Shown one piece after another: positions 43,130 through 51,528 of a stretch of 64,000 nt of DNA. The notes under the pieces are model-generated. The model was not told where the DNA came from. It did not search any database and worked only from the letters and a program-made list of their open reading frames with translations. Both the position numbers and the translations under genes were made by a program. The stretch spans positions 1 to 64,000 of the forward strand of contig NZ_DASUSQ010000145.1 in the NCBI RefSeq assembly GCF_036375055.1, given 5' to 3'. Each line of letters starts with the position of its first letter. Position 1 is the first letter of the stretch. This stretch comes from Umezawaea sp036375055 (GTDB lineage: Bacteria > Actinomycetota > Actinomycetes > Mycobacteriales > Pseudonocardiaceae).

Positions 43130-43414
43130 TCACAGGTGCGGCACGTCGTCGGGGATGGCGTAGAACGTGGGGTGCCGGTAGACCTTGTCGCCGCTGGGCG
43201 CGAAGAACGGGTCCTTCTCGTCCGGCGAGGACGCGGTGATGGCCTCGGCGGGCACCACCCAGATCGACACGCCCTCGTTGCGCCGGGTGTAGACGTCGCG
43301 CGCGTTGCGGACGGCCATCTCGGCGTCCGGCGCGTGCAGCGACCCGACGTGCACGTGGTTCAGCCCGCGCTTGCCGCGCACGAAGACCTCCCACAGCGGC
43401 CACGACGCGCTCAT
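43130..43414 (-). CDS. paaB: Phenylacetyl-CoA epoxidase subunit B
   Basis: 94 residues matching the small PaaB subunit (WPLWEVFVRGKRGLNHVHVG, RNARDVYTRRNEGVSIWVV, FYAIPDDVPHL). ATG at 43414 has an AGGAGGG site six bases upstream and overlaps the paaA stop by 4 bp. Required for activity of the complex, role structural or electron-linking. Confidence 0.94.
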   Translation of the reverse strand: MSASWPLWEVFVRGKRGLNHVHVGSLHAPDAEMAVRNARDVYTRRNEGVSIWVVPAEAITASSPDEKDPFFAPSGDKVYRHPTFYAIPDDVPHL

Positions 43415-44352
43415 GCCACACCCTCCTGCGCCTGACGGGCCTTGGCGGCGTGCGCCGCGGCGGCCTCCCGGACCCACGCGCCGTCCTCGTGCGCCTTGCG
43501 GCGGTGGGCGACGCGCTGGCTGTTGCACGGCCCGTGACCGCCGACGACCTGCCAGAACTCGTCCCAGTCCGGCTGGCCGAAGTCGTGGTGCCCGCGCTCG
43601 TCGTTCCACTTCAGCTCGGGGTCGGGGAACGTGACGCCGAGCTTCGCCGCCTGCGGCACCGACATGTCCACGTACTTCTGCCGCAGCTCGTCGTTGGTGT
43701 TGCGCTTGATCCGCCACGCCATCGACTGCTCGGTGTTGGAGCTCTCGGAATCGGGCGGGCCGAACATCATCAGCGACGGCCACCACCAGCGGTCGACCGC
43801 GTCCTGCACCATGTCGCGCTGCGCCCGCGTTCCCCGCATCATGGTCATCAGCAGTTCGTAGCCCTGCCGCTGGTGGAAGGACTCCTCCTTGCAGATGCGG
43901 ATCATGGCCCGCGCGTACGGGCCGTACGAGGTGCGGCACAGCGGCACCTGGTTGCAGATGGCCGCGCCGTCGACCAGCCAGCCGATCACACCCATGTCCG
44001 CGAACGTCAGCGTCGGGTAGTTGAAGATCGAGGAGTACTTCTGCTTGCCGTCGACCAGCTTCTCGGTCAGCTCACCGCGGTCCGCGCCGAGCGTCTCGGT
44101 CGCGGCGTAGAGGTACAGCCCGTGACCGGCCTCGTCCTGCACCTTCGCCAGCAGGATGGCCTTGCGGCGCAACGAGGGCGCGCGGCTGATCCAGTTGCCC
44201 TCCGGCTGCATCCCGATGATCTCGGAGTGCGCGTGCTGGGCGATCTGCCGGATCAGCGTCTTGCGGTAGCCGTCCGGCATCCAGTCGCGGGGTTCGATCC
44301 GCGCTTCGGACGCCACCGCGTGCTCGAAGCGCGCCACCAGGTCATCCACCAT
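43411..44352 (-). CDS. paaA: Phenylacetyl-CoA 1,2-epoxidase catalytic subunit A
   Basis: 313 residues, ferritin-like di-iron monooxygenase that epoxidises the ring of phenylacetyl-CoA. Di-iron ligands lie in KVQDEAGHGLYLYAATE (ExxH) and RICKEESFHQRQGYELL (ExxH). First gene of paaABCDE, ATG at 44352. No paaF/G/H/J/K/Z genes appear in the window, so later catabolic steps must lie elsewhere. Upstream, AACGACCGTT at 44372-44381 forms a small palindrome that could bind a TetR-type PaaR regulator (weak). Confidence 0.95.
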   Translation of the reverse strand: MVDDLVARFEHAVASEARIEPRDWMPDGYRKTLIRQIAQHAHSEIIGMQPEGNWISRAPSLRRKAILLAKVQDEAGHGLYLYAATETLGADRGELTEKLVDGKQKYSSIFNYPTLTFADMGVIGWLVDGAAICNQVPLCRTSYGPYARAMIRICKEESFHQRQGYELLMTMMRGTRAQRDMVQDAVDRWWWPSLMMFGPPDSESSNTEQSMAWRIKRNTNDELRQKYVDMSVPQAAKLGVTFPDPELKWNDERGHHDFGQPDWDEFWQVVGGHGPCNSQRVAHRRKAHEDGAWVREAAAAHAAKARQAQEGVA

Positions 44353-44394
44353 GTGGACGATGTTACACCTGAACGACCGTTTCGGGAGAAACTG

Positions 44395-44901
44395 TCACAA
44401 ATGGCGGAGCCCTCTCCGGGTGAACCACATCGCCGGGATCAGCACGGCCCACACGACCAGCAGGAACGTCGAGACGGGCAGCACCGCGAGCGAGGCGTCC
44501 CGGCCCCAGACCCGAGCCAGCTCGGTGTTCGTCGTGTCGTACTCGATGCGCACGAGCTGACCGACCTCCAGCCCCTCGGGGTACAGCACGCCCTGCGACG
44601 GGCTCTGCACCTTGCCGTCGGGGGTCCCGAACCTGATCACCGTGCGGTTGAAGGCGACGGACACCACCTCCGCGGTGGCGTTGCCGAGGTTCGCCTCGAT
44701 GGACCGGTCGTCGGTCCAGACCGCGGCCATCAGCAGGACCGCCACGAGGGTCACCACCCCGCCGACCACCAGCAACGCACGGGCGACGCCCCGCCGGACC
44801 CGGACCCCGAGGGGAGCCCGCTGACTGGTCTGCACTGCGTCTTCCACCACAGCTGAGGAGTCTAGAGCCGCCTGGAGGAGGAATCTCAGGAGTGAGTCCA
44901 T
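44395..44901 (-). CDS. DUF3592-like membrane protein
   Basis: 168 residues from ATG at 44901 (a GTG eight codons upstream is possible but would run into the divergent menF start). Two membrane helices (VARALLVVGGVVTLVAVLLM and SLAVLPVSTFLLVVWAVLIP) flank an extracytoplasmic beta-type domain (TAEVVSVAFNRTVIRFGTPD, VLYPEGLEVGQLVRIEYDTT) in the pattern of DUF3592 proteins. Function unknown. Tail-to-head close to paaA (43 bp), so possibly not independent of that promoter region. Confidence 0.75.
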   Translation of the reverse strand: MDSLLRFLLQAALDSSAVVEDAVQTSQRAPLGVRVRRGVARALLVVGGVVTLVAVLLMAAVWTDDRSIEANLGNATAEVVSVAFNRTVIRFGTPDGKVQSPSQGVLYPEGLEVGQLVRIEYDTTNTELARVWGRDASLAVLPVSTFLLVVWAVLIPAMWFTRRGLRHL

Positions 44902-46142
44902 ACCCTCGAAGCGTGACCACCGCACCAGCGTCGCGAACCCGACAACGTCTGCGCGTCCGCACCGCGCGTGCGACGGGTGAGGACCTGCTCGCCAGGCTCC
45001 CCCGCCCGGACAACGCGCTCGCCTGGGTCAGGGACGGATCAGGCCTGGTGGGATGGGGTGAGGCGGCGCGGTTCGAGGCGTCCGGCCCCGACCGGTTCGC
45101 CGAAGCCGACCGCTGGTGGCGGGACTTCACGGCCGCGGTGGACGTCCAGGACGAGGTCGGCCAGCCCGGCTGCGGGCCGGTCGCGTTCGTGAGCATGGCG
45201 TTCGCCGACGAACCCGGCCACTCCGTCCTGGTGGTGCCCGAGGTCGTGCTCGGCACCCGCGACGGGCGCAGCTGGGTCACCACGATCGGCCACGCGACCC
45301 CGTCCGACGTCACCCCGGTCCGCAGGCCGTCCACGGTCCGCTACTCCGACGGGCAGCTCTCGGTCACCGACTACCGCGGGGCCGTCGCGACGGCCGTGGC
45401 GCGGATGCGCGACAGCGAACTGGACAAGGTGGTGCTCGCGCACGACCTGCTGGCCGTCGCGGACGTGCCGATCGACCACCGGTTCGTGCTGGAGGGCCTG
45501 GCCAGGCGCTACCCGGAGTGCTGGGTCTACGCCGTGGACGGCCTGCTCGGCGCCACCCCGGAGCTGCTGCTGCGGCGCACCGGCGAACTGGTCGACTCGC
45601 GGGTGCTCGCGGGCACGACGTGGCCGCACGACGGCATGTCCGACGAGGAGCTGGAGGCGGCGCTGCTGTCGTCGGCGAAGAACCTGGAGGAGCACGACTA
45701 CGCGATCCGCTCGCTCGCGGACACGTTGAAGCCGTTCTGCACGACCATGTCCGTGGAAGGCCCGTCGGTGCTGCGGCTGCCGAACGTGTCGCACCTGTCC
45801 AGCGACGTGATCGGCACGCTGAGCGGTTCGCCGTCGCTGCTGCGGCTCGGCGAGGCGCTGCACCCGACGGCCGCGGTCGGCGGCACGCCCCGCGCCGAAG
45901 CGATCCGCGTCATCGAGGAGCTGGAGGGCATGGACCGCGGCCGGTACGCCGGCCCGGTCGGCTGGATCGACGGCAACGGCGACGGCGAACTCGGCATCGC
46001 GCTGCGGTGCGCCAGGGTGGAGGGCAACACGGCCCGGCTGTTCGCGGGCTGCGGGCTCGTGGCGGAGTCCGATCCGGACAGCGAGGTGTGCGAGGCGCAC
46101 GCCAAGATGCGGCCGATGCGGGACGCGCTCGAAGGCCGCTAG
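44892..46142 (+). CDS. menF: Isochorismate synthase
   Basis: 416 residues, chorismate-binding enzyme that makes isochorismate, the entry to menaquinone (or a siderophore) synthesis. Signatures: DKVVLAHDLLAVAD, LLGATPELLLRRTGELVDSR, HDYAIRSLADTLKPFC, LHPTAAVGGTPRAEAIRVIE and FAGCGLVAESDPDSEVCEAH. GTG start at 44892 has GGAGGAGG ten bases upstream; a GTG at 44913 is the alternative. Proximity to menD favours the menaquinone role over a siderophore role. A terminator follows. Confidence 0.92.
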   Translation: MSPYPRSVTTAPASRTRQRLRVRTARATGEDLLARLPRPDNALAWVRDGSGLVGWGEAARFEASGPDRFAEADRWWRDFTAAVDVQDEVGQPGCGPVAFVSMAFADEPGHSVLVVPEVVLGTRDGRSWVTTIGHATPSDVTPVRRPSTVRYSDGQLSVTDYRGAVATAVARMRDSELDKVVLAHDLLAVADVPIDHRFVLEGLARRYPECWVYAVDGLLGATPELLLRRTGELVDSRVLAGTTWPHDGMSDEELEAALLSSAKNLEEHDYAIRSLADTLKPFCTTMSVEGPSVLRLPNVSHLSSDVIGTLSGSPSLLRLGEALHPTAAVGGTPRAEAIRVIEELEGMDRGRYAGPVGWIDGNGDGELGIALRCARVEGNTARLFAGCGLVAESDPDSEVCEAHAKMRPMRDALEGR

Positions 46143-46168
46143 ACCCGACGAGACCGCCGTGGCGCTCG

Positions 46169-46203
46169 GTGGGGCGCCCCTCTCGCGCGGAGGGGCGCCC
46201 CAC
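46169..46203. terminator. Hairpin terminator between menF and the M1 peptidase gene
   Basis: GTGGGGCGCCCCTC (46169-46182) and its complement (46190-46203) form a 14-bp perfect stem around TCGCGCG. The convergent genes share it. Confidence 0.85.
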
Positions 46204-46209
46204 CCGGCC

Positions 46210-47712
46210 TCAGCGCTCGCCCGCCGCGAGCAGCTCGTGCGTCTCCTTGATCTTCTGCCGCGACTTGGGCTCCGCGGTGGGGGCCTTCCTCGCGGCCACG
46301 GCGGCGTCGGCGCCGGGCGCCGTCGCGGGCTTGCCCTTGGTGAACAGCCACGTCGTGAACAGGTCGTCCAGCTGCTTGCCGGACACCTCCTCCGCCAGCG
46401 CGGTGAACTGGTCGATCGACGCGTCGCCGTACTCGTGCTGCTTCGTCCACTTCCGCAGCGTCGTGAAGAACGCGTCGTCACCCACGGCCGACCGCAGCGC
46501 GTGCAGCGTGAGCGCCCCGCGGTCGTACACGGCGCCGTCGAACTGGTTCGCCGCACCGGGATCGCCGGGCAGGACGTCCCAGAAGTCCGAGTCGGCCGGG
46601 TAGGACTCGTAGGTGAAGTCCGAGTTCTCCTGCGCGGTGCCCTCGCCGACGTGCTCCGACCACAGCCACTCGGCGTAGCTCGCGAAGCCCTCGTTCAGCC
46701 AGATGTCCTTCCAGCCGTGCACCGACACCGAGTCGCCGAACCACTGGTGGGCCAACTCGTGCGCGACGACGTAGGTGTTCGTGCCGCGGCGGAAGAACGC
46801 GGTGTCGTAGTTGGGCCGGGTCTGGTTCTCCAGCGCGAAGCCGATGCCGCCGGTGACCACACCGCCCTGCGCCTCGAACGGGTACGGGCCGAAGAAGTCG
46901 TCCTCGAAGTCGATGACCTCCGACGTCCGCTCGACGCTCGCCTTGGCGGCGCCCTCGAACTCGCCGAGGCCCTCCGCGTAGGCGTTCACCACGGGCAGGC
47001 CGCTCGGGGACGTCGACTGGCGGACCTCGAACTGGCCGATCGACACGAACGTCGAGTAGGTGTTCTGCGGCTTGGTGCTCCGCCAGTTCCAGCGCGTCCA
47101 GCCGTTGATCTGCTTCGTCGTGCCGGTGAGCCTGCCGTTGGAGATCACCTCGACGCCGTCCGGCACGGCCACCGAGACGTCGAACGTGGCCTTGTCGGTC
47201 GGGTGGTTGTTGCTCGGGTACCACCACGGCGCGATGTCGGGCTCGTCGATCGCGAGCGCACCGGTCGGCGTCCTCTTCCACGCCGTGTAGCCGTCGACGG
47301 ACTTCGTGGACGGCTTGTCGTCGTAGGTGACGACCACGGTGACGTCGCCGCCCTTGGCGAGGGTGCCCCTCGGGTCGACGACCAGCTCACCGCCGTCCTG
47401 GGTGAACGACGCGACCCTGTTGTTCACCCGCACCGTCCTGACCTTGAGCAGGAAATCGAGGTTGAACCGCGAGAGGTCCTGCGTCGCTTTCGCCAGAATC
47501 GTCGTGGTGCCGGACAGGGTGTCGTTCGACGGCTGGTAGTTCAGCCGGATGTCGTAGTGGGAGACGTCGTAGCCACCGTTTCCCGAGTTCGGGTAGTACG
47601 GATCACCGATACCGGGTGCTCCAGGCGCCGCGGCGGCGCCTGCGGGGCCCGCGAGCAGCGCGAGCGCGCAGGCCGTCGCCGCCCCGACCGTGATCTTCGC
47701 TCTGATGGACAT
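46210..47712 (-). CDS. Secreted M1-family zinc aminopeptidase
   Basis: 500 residues with a Sec signal peptide (KITVGAATACALALLAGPAG, cleavage after AAAAP or nearby). The M1 catalytic site is intact: HELAHQWFGDSV (His318, His322) and, 18 residues on, LNEGFASYAEW (Glu341). The N-terminal beta-sandwich domain of M1 enzymes is visible (HYDIRLNYQPSNDTLSGTTT). The C-terminal ERAP-type domain is much reduced, as in short secreted actinobacterial M1 proteins. Extracellular peptide degradation is likely. Confidence 0.9.
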   Translation of the reverse strand: MSIRAKITVGAATACALALLAGPAGAAAAPGAPGIGDPYYPNSGNGGYDVSHYDIRLNYQPSNDTLSGTTTILAKATQDLSRFNLDFLLKVRTVRVNNRVASFTQDGGELVVDPRGTLAKGGDVTVVVTYDDKPSTKSVDGYTAWKRTPTGALAIDEPDIAPWWYPSNNHPTDKATFDVSVAVPDGVEVISNGRLTGTTKQINGWTRWNWRSTKPQNTYSTFVSIGQFEVRQSTSPSGLPVVNAYAEGLGEFEGAAKASVERTSEVIDFEDDFFGPYPFEAQGGVVTGGIGFALENQTRPNYDTAFFRRGTNTYVVAHELAHQWFGDSVSVHGWKDIWLNEGFASYAEWLWSEHVGEGTAQENSDFTYESYPADSDFWDVLPGDPGAANQFDGAVYDRGALTLHALRSAVGDDAFFTTLRKWTKQHEYGDASIDQFTALAEEVSGKQLDDLFTTWLFTKGKPATAPGADAAVAARKAPTAEPKSRQKIKETHELLAAGER

Positions 47713-47764
47713 GGCTGGAAACTAGCCAGGTCTCCCTGACGCGAACACCCCCGTACGTAGGCTC

Positions 47765-49408
47765 CTACGACCTGGAACCCGTTGACACGGCAAGGCGCAG
47801 TGCGGCGTGCAAATCGCGCAATCCGGAACGATTCGCACGAATCTCCACAACCGTGATCCCGGAGGGCTGCGCGAGCGCGTCGCGGAATTGCTCCGCCGAT
47901 TCCGCCAGCACGTGCGGCACCCGGTAACCGGCGCACAGCGCGGCCAGGTCGGCGCCGTGCGGGGTGCCGAAGACCCGCTCGAACGACGGCGCGAACTCGC
48001 GGGCGCCCTGCTCCAGGAGCGAGAAGATCCCGCCGCCGTCGTCGTTGAGCACGACGATCGTCAGGTCCGGCCGCGCCTCGTCCGGACCGATCAGCAGGCC
48101 GTTGAGGTCGTGCAGGAACGTCAGGTCGCCGACGAGCGCGAACCCCGGCCCCTCGGCGAGCGCCAGGCCGATCGCGGTCGACAGGCTGCCGTCGATGCCC
48201 GCGCCGCCCCGGTTGGCGTGCACCACGAGGTCGGCGCGCGGGTGGGCGACCAGGTCCACGTCGCGCACCGGGTTCGACGACCCGAGGAACAGCATCGAGC
48301 CCCACGGCAGCGCCGCGACCATCTCGCGGGCCACGTGCAGCCCGGTCGGCCACGGCACGTCGTGCAGCACCTCCTCGACGAGCCCGGCGGCCGCCTTGTC
48401 CGCGTCCTGCCAGGCCGCGAGCCACGAGGGGTCGACCTCCAGCTCACCCGCCTCCAGGTCGGTGGAGGTGTGCGTCGCGGCGAACGACGGGTCCGGCCAG
48501 TCCAGGTCCGGCGTGAGCACGTGCACGACCGGCGTCCGCGCGATGAGCTTGAGCACCCCGCGCGACAGCGTCGCCCGGCCCACGACCAGCACCGCGGTCG
48601 GCCGCAGCTCGGACGGCAGCTCACCCGAGTTCAGCAGCAGCGTCCCGTGCCGCAGCACCGGGCCGTCCGAGCCCGCCGTCGGCTCCGCGACGATCGGCCA
48701 CCCCGCGTGCCACGCCAGCTCGGCGGTCTCCCCGACCAGCGAGTCGCCGACCACGACCAGCGTGCGCGGCCCGAGGTGCTCGACCGTCGAGACGGACCTG
48801 GTGGTGCGCGGCTCGACGCGCGTCCACGGCACGTCGAAGTGCCTGCCGTCCAGCGCCTCCGGCCAGTCGCCCTCGTGGTCGGGCACCAGGGGCTCGCGCA
48901 GCGGCACGTTGACGTGCACCGGCCTGCCCGACCTGGCCGTCGAGACCGCCCGGCACACCAGCGACCGCCACATCGCGTTCTGCCCGGCCCGCCGCTCGGC
49001 CACCGGGAAGTGCAGGGTGTCCGCCGCCGCGCCGAAGATCCCGTGCTGGTCGACGGTCTGGCTCGCGCCCGTCCGGTACAGCTCGACCGGCCGGTCCGCC
49101 GTGATCACCAGCAGCCCCGTGCCCGAGTGCCTGGCCTCCAGCACCGCGGGGTGCAGGTTCGCGACGGCCGTGCCGGACGTGCAGACCACCGCCGTGATCC
49201 CGTCCGCCTTCGCCAGGCCCAGCGCCAGGAACCCGGCGCCGCGCTCGTCGACGCGCACGTGCAGCGTCAACCGCCCGTCGACCTCCGCCTCGTGCAGCGC
49301 GAAGGACAGGGGCGCGTTGCGCGAGCCGGGGCTCAGGACGACGTGCCGCACGCCGTTGCGGACGAGCTCGTCGACGAACACCAGGGCTTGCGCGGTGGAC
49401 GGGTTCAC
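47765..49408 (-). CDS. menD: SEPHCHC synthase MenD
   Basis: 547 residues, thiamine diphosphate enzyme that joins isochorismate with 2-oxoglutarate in menaquinone synthesis. Seen: NPSTAQALVFVDELVRNGVR, VLSPGSRNAPLSFALHEAE, ADRPVELYRTGASQTVDQHG, NRGGAGIDGSLSTAIGLALA and the ThDP motif GDLTFLHDLNG-LLIG with VVLNDDGGGIFSLLEQ. GTG start. It is divergent from menB with an SOS-type palindrome between them. Confidence 0.95.
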   Translation of the reverse strand: MNPSTAQALVFVDELVRNGVRHVVLSPGSRNAPLSFALHEAEVDGRLTLHVRVDERGAGFLALGLAKADGITAVVCTSGTAVANLHPAVLEARHSGTGLLVITADRPVELYRTGASQTVDQHGIFGAAADTLHFPVAERRAGQNAMWRSLVCRAVSTARSGRPVHVNVPLREPLVPDHEGDWPEALDGRHFDVPWTRVEPRTTRSVSTVEHLGPRTLVVVGDSLVGETAELAWHAGWPIVAEPTAGSDGPVLRHGTLLLNSGELPSELRPTAVLVVGRATLSRGVLKLIARTPVVHVLTPDLDWPDPSFAATHTSTDLEAGELEVDPSWLAAWQDADKAAAGLVEEVLHDVPWPTGLHVAREMVAALPWGSMLFLGSSNPVRDVDLVAHPRADLVVHANRGGAGIDGSLSTAIGLALAEGPGFALVGDLTFLHDLNGLLIGPDEARPDLTIVVLNDDGGGIFSLLEQGAREFAPSFERVFGTPHGADLAALCAGYRVPHVLAESAEQFRDALAQPSGITVVEIRANRSGLRDLHAALRLAVSTGSRS

Positions 49409-49455
49409 GGCCCCATTCTCCCCCAGCGCACGATGGGGTGATTCCCCTTGCGCAT

Positions 49456-49471
49456 TCGAACACGTGTTCTA
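49456..49471. promoter_or_regulatory. LexA (SOS box)-like palindrome between menD and menB
   Basis: TCGAACACGTGTTCTA matches the Gram-positive/mycobacterial LexA site TCGAAC-N4-GTTCGA except for one base. It lies 48-63 bp upstream of the menD start and ~110 bp upstream of menB. The remaining gap (49472-49579) shows no gene I can support. It could be coincidental, since CACGTG-centred palindromes also suit other regulators. Confidence 0.5.
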
Positions 49472-49579
49472 AGTTCAACCCATGAACTACACCATCGGAG
49501 TGATCCTGATCATGACCGTCCCGGGGGCCCACCTGCCTGCGGTTCGAGCGCCGCACCGGGTCCCCTTATTGTCGCGGGC

Positions 49580-50494
49580 GTGGCAGACCAGGAAATCTCC
49601 GAGTTGTTCGACGCGTCCCGGTGGAAGCCGATCCCCGGCTTCGACTCCCTCACGGACATCACCTACCACCGCGCGGTGGACCAGGGCACGGTGCGGATCG
49701 CGTTCAACCGGCCCGAGGTGCGCAACGCCTTCCGCCCGCACACGGTCGACGAGCTGCACCGGGCGCTGGACCACGCCCGCATGTCGTCCGACGTGGGCTG
49801 CGTCCTGCTCACCGGCAACGGCCCGTCCCCCCGCGACGGCGGCTGGGCGTTCTGCTCCGGCGGCGACCAGCGCATCCGCGGCCGGTCGGGATACCAGTAC
49901 GCCGCGGGGGAGACCGCGGACACGGTCGACCCGGCCCGAGCGGGGCGGCTGCACATCCTGGAGTGCCAGCGCCTGATCCGGTTCATGCCGAAGGTCGTCA
50001 TCGCCGTCGTGCCCGGCTGGGCGGCGGGCGGCGGCCACAGCCTGCACGTCGTGTGCGACCTCACCATCGCGAGCGCCGAGCACGCGAAGTTCAAGCAGAC
50101 CGACGCCGACGTCGGCAGCTTCGACGGCGGCTACGGCTCGGCGTACCTGGCCCGCCAGGTCGGCCAGAAGTTCGCGCGCGAGATCTTCTTCCTCGGCCGC
50201 ACCTACGGCGCGGCCGAGATGCAGCGGATGGGAGCGGTGAACGAGGTCGTCCCGCACGCCGAACTGGAGAACACGGCGTTGCAGTGGGCACGGGAGATCA
50301 ACGGCAAGTCCCCCACGGCCCAGCGGATGCTGAAGTACTCGTTCAACCTCATCGACGACGGCTTGGTGGGCCAGCAGATCTTCGCGGGCGAGACGACCAG
50401 GCTGGCGTACATGACGGACGAGGCGGTGGAGGGCCGCGACGCGTTCCTGGAGAAGCGGGCGCCGGACTGGTCCGATTTCCCGTACTACTTCTGA
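49580..50494 (+). CDS. menB: 1,4-dihydroxy-2-naphthoyl-CoA synthase
   Basis: 304 residues from GTG at 49580, the start that fits the family (ADQEISELFDASRWKPIPGF). It is a crotonase-fold enzyme cyclising succinylbenzoyl-CoA. Seen: GWAFCSGGDQRIRGRSGYQY, GWAAGGGHSLHVVCDLTIAS, DADVGSFDGGYGSAYLARQV and the C-terminal DWSDFPYYF. The reading frame continues upstream to 49448 without family similarity. A 1-kb repeat region follows. Confidence 0.94.
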   Translation: MADQEISELFDASRWKPIPGFDSLTDITYHRAVDQGTVRIAFNRPEVRNAFRPHTVDELHRALDHARMSSDVGCVLLTGNGPSPRDGGWAFCSGGDQRIRGRSGYQYAAGETADTVDPARAGRLHILECQRLIRFMPKVVIAVVPGWAAGGGHSLHVVCDLTIASAEHAKFKQTDADVGSFDGGYGSAYLARQVGQKFAREIFFLGRTYGAAEMQRMGAVNEVVPHAELENTALQWAREINGKSPTAQRMLKYSFNLIDDGLVGQQIFAGETTRLAYMTDEAVEGRDAFLEKRAPDWSDFPYYF

Positions 50495-50578
50495 AACCGG
50501 CACGCACCCCAGACGCGCGCTGCGCCCAACCAGTCCGGCCTCTTTTCGAAACCCCGCCCAGACCTTGTCCGAGGCCTG

Positions 50579-50655
50579 TCCGGGCTCGGTCCGGGCTCGG
50601 CCCAGGCTCGGTCCGGGCTCGGTCCGGGCTCGGTCCGGGCTCGGTCTGGGCCCCA
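50579..50655. repeat. 11-bp tandem repeat, seven copies
   Basis: Unit TCCGGGCTCGG, repeated seven times with few substitutions (third copy CCCAGGCTCGG, seventh TCTGGGCCCCA). Copies are head to tail without spacers. Confidence 0.85.
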
Positions 50656-50930
50656 AGGCTTATCCGGTCCGTCGAAGGCTCGGCCGGGTCCGCCCAAGGC
50701 TCATCCGGGTCCGTCGAAGGCTCGTCCAGGGCTCGTCCGAGGCCGCCCAGGTCCTGCGGGGCGCGTCCAGGTCCGTGGAAGGCTCATTCGAGCCTGTCCA
50801 GGGCGCGTTCGGGTCCGTCCAGGGCTTGTCCGGGTCTGTCAAAGGCCCGCCCAGGACTCGTTCGGGTCCGTCGAAGGCTCGTTCAGGGCTGGTCCGGGGC
50901 AGCCCAGGTCCGTGCGGGGCTCGGGGTGCT
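50656..50930. repeat. Degenerate ~21-bp tandem repeat array
   Basis: About a dozen imperfect units of the type AAGGCTCGTCCGGGTCCGTCG, with some units lengthened or shortened. The period of 21 keeps a frame, and the minus strand reads imperfect TDPDKPW / TDPNAPW heptads. It may have grown from the same GTCCGGGCTC word as the neighbouring 11-bp array. Confidence 0.7.
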
Positions 50931-50980
50931 TCGGACGCAGCCAGCCACAGACACCGGGTTACTTCAGCGATGGGACGGCT

Positions 50981-51059
50981 TCCACAACCAGCGGCCTCAC
51001 AACCAGCGGCCTCCACAGCCAGCGGCCTCCACAGCCAGCGGCCTCCACAGCCAGCGGCT
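50981..51059. repeat. 16-bp tandem repeat, five copies
   Basis: Unit TCCACAGCCAGCGGCC: 50981-50996, 50997-51011 (one base short), 51012-51027, 51028-51043 and 51044-51059. Copies 3 and 4 are identical and the fifth differs at its last base. Confidence 0.85.
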
Positions 51060-51528
51060 TCGGGCGCAGCCGATCTCAGGCGGGGCTGCCTGCGCAACCA
51101 GGCTGCTCTGTGGTCAGGGCTGGCGCGGTGGCCTCCAGGGTTGAGGCGGTCCAAGCTCGGGACACCTCAACCACAGCCCTGACCTCGGGCATCGAAGTGC
51201 TCCCAGGGCGACAGACAGCCACCGAGTCGCCACCACGGTCGAAGCGGTCCTAACCCGCCTCGGACACCGAGACCACATCCGCCCCGTTCTCCGGCAGCAA
51301 AACGGCTCGGCCGCGACACTGCCCCGAGGCCAACCTCTTCTCTACCCCAATCACAACTCCACCACCTCCCTCAAGCTCTCCGCCTTCCCAGGCCCATCCC
51401 TCACCGCCCCACCTCCCCACCGCAAGCCTGCTCAGCCACGACACCCCCTCCTTCCCGCCCACCACCTCCCCAACACGAGCCTGACCACCTGCAACCGCCC
51501 CCACTCCCCCAACCAGCTGGGAAAACTG

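Larger units (their letters stand above)
50495..51528. other. Gene-free 1-kb stretch of short tandem repeats between menB and menE
   Basis: No frame here has a convincing start, domain or conserved composition. The DNA consists of an 11-bp array, a degenerate 21-bp array, a 16-bp array and then a C/T-rich tail (51250-51528) with long pyrimidine runs on the plus strand. Frames on either strand give Arg/Pro/Ser/Gly-rich low-complexity peptides, as expected from repeats rather than selection. Confidence 0.7.

Noticed and set aside
44372..44381. AACGACCGTT upstream of paaA as a PaaR operator
   Set aside because: Only a 10-bp palindrome with no regulator gene nearby; mentioned with paaA but too weak for its own entry.
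49482..49976. Frame starting ATGAACTACACC downstream of the SOS-like box
   Set aside because: It overlaps menB in another frame and becomes Arg/Pro/Thr-rich shadow sequence; no homology recognised.
50579..51059. Possible CRISPR array
   Set aside because: Repeats are contiguous without unique spacers, too short and of changing period, and no cas genes are nearby.
50565..51182. 205-codon plus-strand frame across the repeat region
   Set aside because: Its composition follows the tandem repeats (Arg/Ser/Gly/Pro-rich), there is no domain, and the frame simply reflects repeats whose period is a multiple of three in part of the stretch.
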